From Longimicrobiales bacterium (GTDB taxonomy: Bacteria; Gemmatimonadota; Gemmatimonadetes; Longimicrobiales; Gaopeijiaceae), in the NCBI GenBank assembly GCA_951813395.1, contig OX638356.1, positions 3,050,501 to 3,114,500 on the forward strand: 64,000 nucleotides of DNA, given 5' to 3'. The notes under the pieces were generated by a model. The model saw only the letters and a program-made list of their open reading frames with translations, made no database searches and had not been told where the DNA came from. Below, one piece after another: positions 63,661-64,000 of this stretch. Position 1 is the first letter of the stretch. Every line of letters starts with the position of its first letter. Position numbers and translations under genes: made by a program.

Positions 63661-64000
63661 GCCGCCTGGCACACGACCTCCTCGGCGCGGCAGAGCGCGC
63701 GCTCCAGGTCGGCCACCAGGTCGTCCGGGGACTCGATCCCGACCGACAGCCGCAGCAGACCCTCGCGGATCCCGGCGACGATCTGCGCGTGCTGGTCCAT
63801 CGATGCGTGCGTCATCGTCGCGGGATGGGCGACCAGGCTTTCCACGCCCCCGAGCGACTCGGCCAGCGCGAAGTGCTCGAGCCCGTCGACGAACGCCTCG
63901 ACCGCCTCTCGCCCACCCTTCAGCTCGAACGAGATCAGGCTGCCCCATCCCGGTTGTTGCCGGCGCGCGGTCTCGTGGCCGGGATGCCCCGCCAGGCTGG
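63657..64000 (-). CDS. Cys/Met-metabolism PLP enzyme (cystathionine gamma-synthase type), C-terminal part
   Basis: Only the last 114 codons are in the window; the start lies beyond 64000. GWGSLISFELKGGREAVEAF, LEHFALAESLGGVESLVAHP and ATMTHASM with RLSVGIESPDDLVADLERAL are the standard C-terminal signature of MetB/MetC/MetZ-type enzymes. Substrate (O-succinyl- or O-acetylhomoserine) cannot be told from this part. The aspartokinase gene is coupled downstream, which supports a role in methionine synthesis. Confidence 0.88.
   Translation of the reverse strand, partial: SLAGHPGHETARRQQPGWGSLISFELKGGREAVEAFVDGLEHFALAESLGGVESLVAHPATMTHASMDQHAQIVAGIREGLLRLSVGIESPDDLVADLERALCRAEEVVCQAA

Overview
The window is strongly GC-rich chromosomal DNA. 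Its gene content includes DUF5916, a VPS10-type Asp-box propeller, six-bladed propeller lipoproteins, secreted M14 and M24 peptidases, a TonB receptor next to a beta-helix lipoprotein, and many lipoproteins with Ig-like repeats. This is what I would expect from a Gemmatimonadota-like bacterium with a complex envelope; no marker gene is present, so the assignment is an inference. I see no rRNA, CRISPR array or prophage, and one tRNA (Val).

Layout. 0-12 kb: a cut-off DUF5916 gene, a tiny Cys-rich membrane protein, a Clp-N/propeller fusion, then a leftward set DinB - SDR - fused hydantoinase (HyuA+HyuB) - esterase lipoprotein in which the last three genes overlap stop-to-start; then a beta-lactamase-type serine hydrolase and a long YjbQ-like protein facing right. 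11-17.6 kb: SDR, a 1031-residue Asp-box propeller protein, a small exported protein that appears to start at CTG, and a PKD/trypsin lipoprotein. 17.9-30.7 kb: a leftward array of secreted lipoproteins built from about 85-residue Ig/cadherin-like repeats, CARDB domains, Big_2 domains and SdrD-like repeats. One ends in a metalloprotease whose paralogue lies at 58-60 kb.

31.4-43.4 kb is accessory DNA in decay: a frameshifted CARDB/FN3 lipoprotein, tRNA-Val, broken IS481-like and IS630 transposases, frameshifted conjugation genes (VirB11/TrbB and VirD4/TraG), a low-GC small peptide plus two coupled propeller genes, an intact IS3 element, an AbiE-type toxin-antitoxin operon with a third gene cut by the IS3, a relic of a mobile-element protein, and the last 70 or so codons of an amidase. 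43.4-49.3 kb returns to core-like DNA: TonB receptor, beta-helix lipoprotein, small lipoprotein and a PhoB-like response regulator, with 11-bp-spaced GTAAC repeats upstream of the receptor and no sensor kinase. 49.5-54.4 kb: DUF805 protein, then a rightward run hydratase - cytochrome c lipoprotein - M14 carboxypeptidase - M24 peptidase. 54.5-57.9 kb: lower-GC leftward genes for a six-Cys secreted peptide, a DsbA-like thioredoxin and a six-Cys hypothetical, split by an IS1182 element. 58-64 kb: the second repeat/metalloprotease lipoprotein, a DUF222-HNH protein, a YwaF-type membrane protein, a short aspartokinase and the end of a cystathionine gamma-synthase-type gene.

How genes work together. 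Short overlaps (GTGA, ATGA, CTGA) indicate translational coupling in many places. The most system-like units are the AbiE operon with a nuclease-like N-terminal domain and a coupled third gene, the receptor/regulator operon with a possible PHO-box-like operator, the Ig-repeat/metalloprotease lipoprotein family, and the small peptide plus propeller operon.
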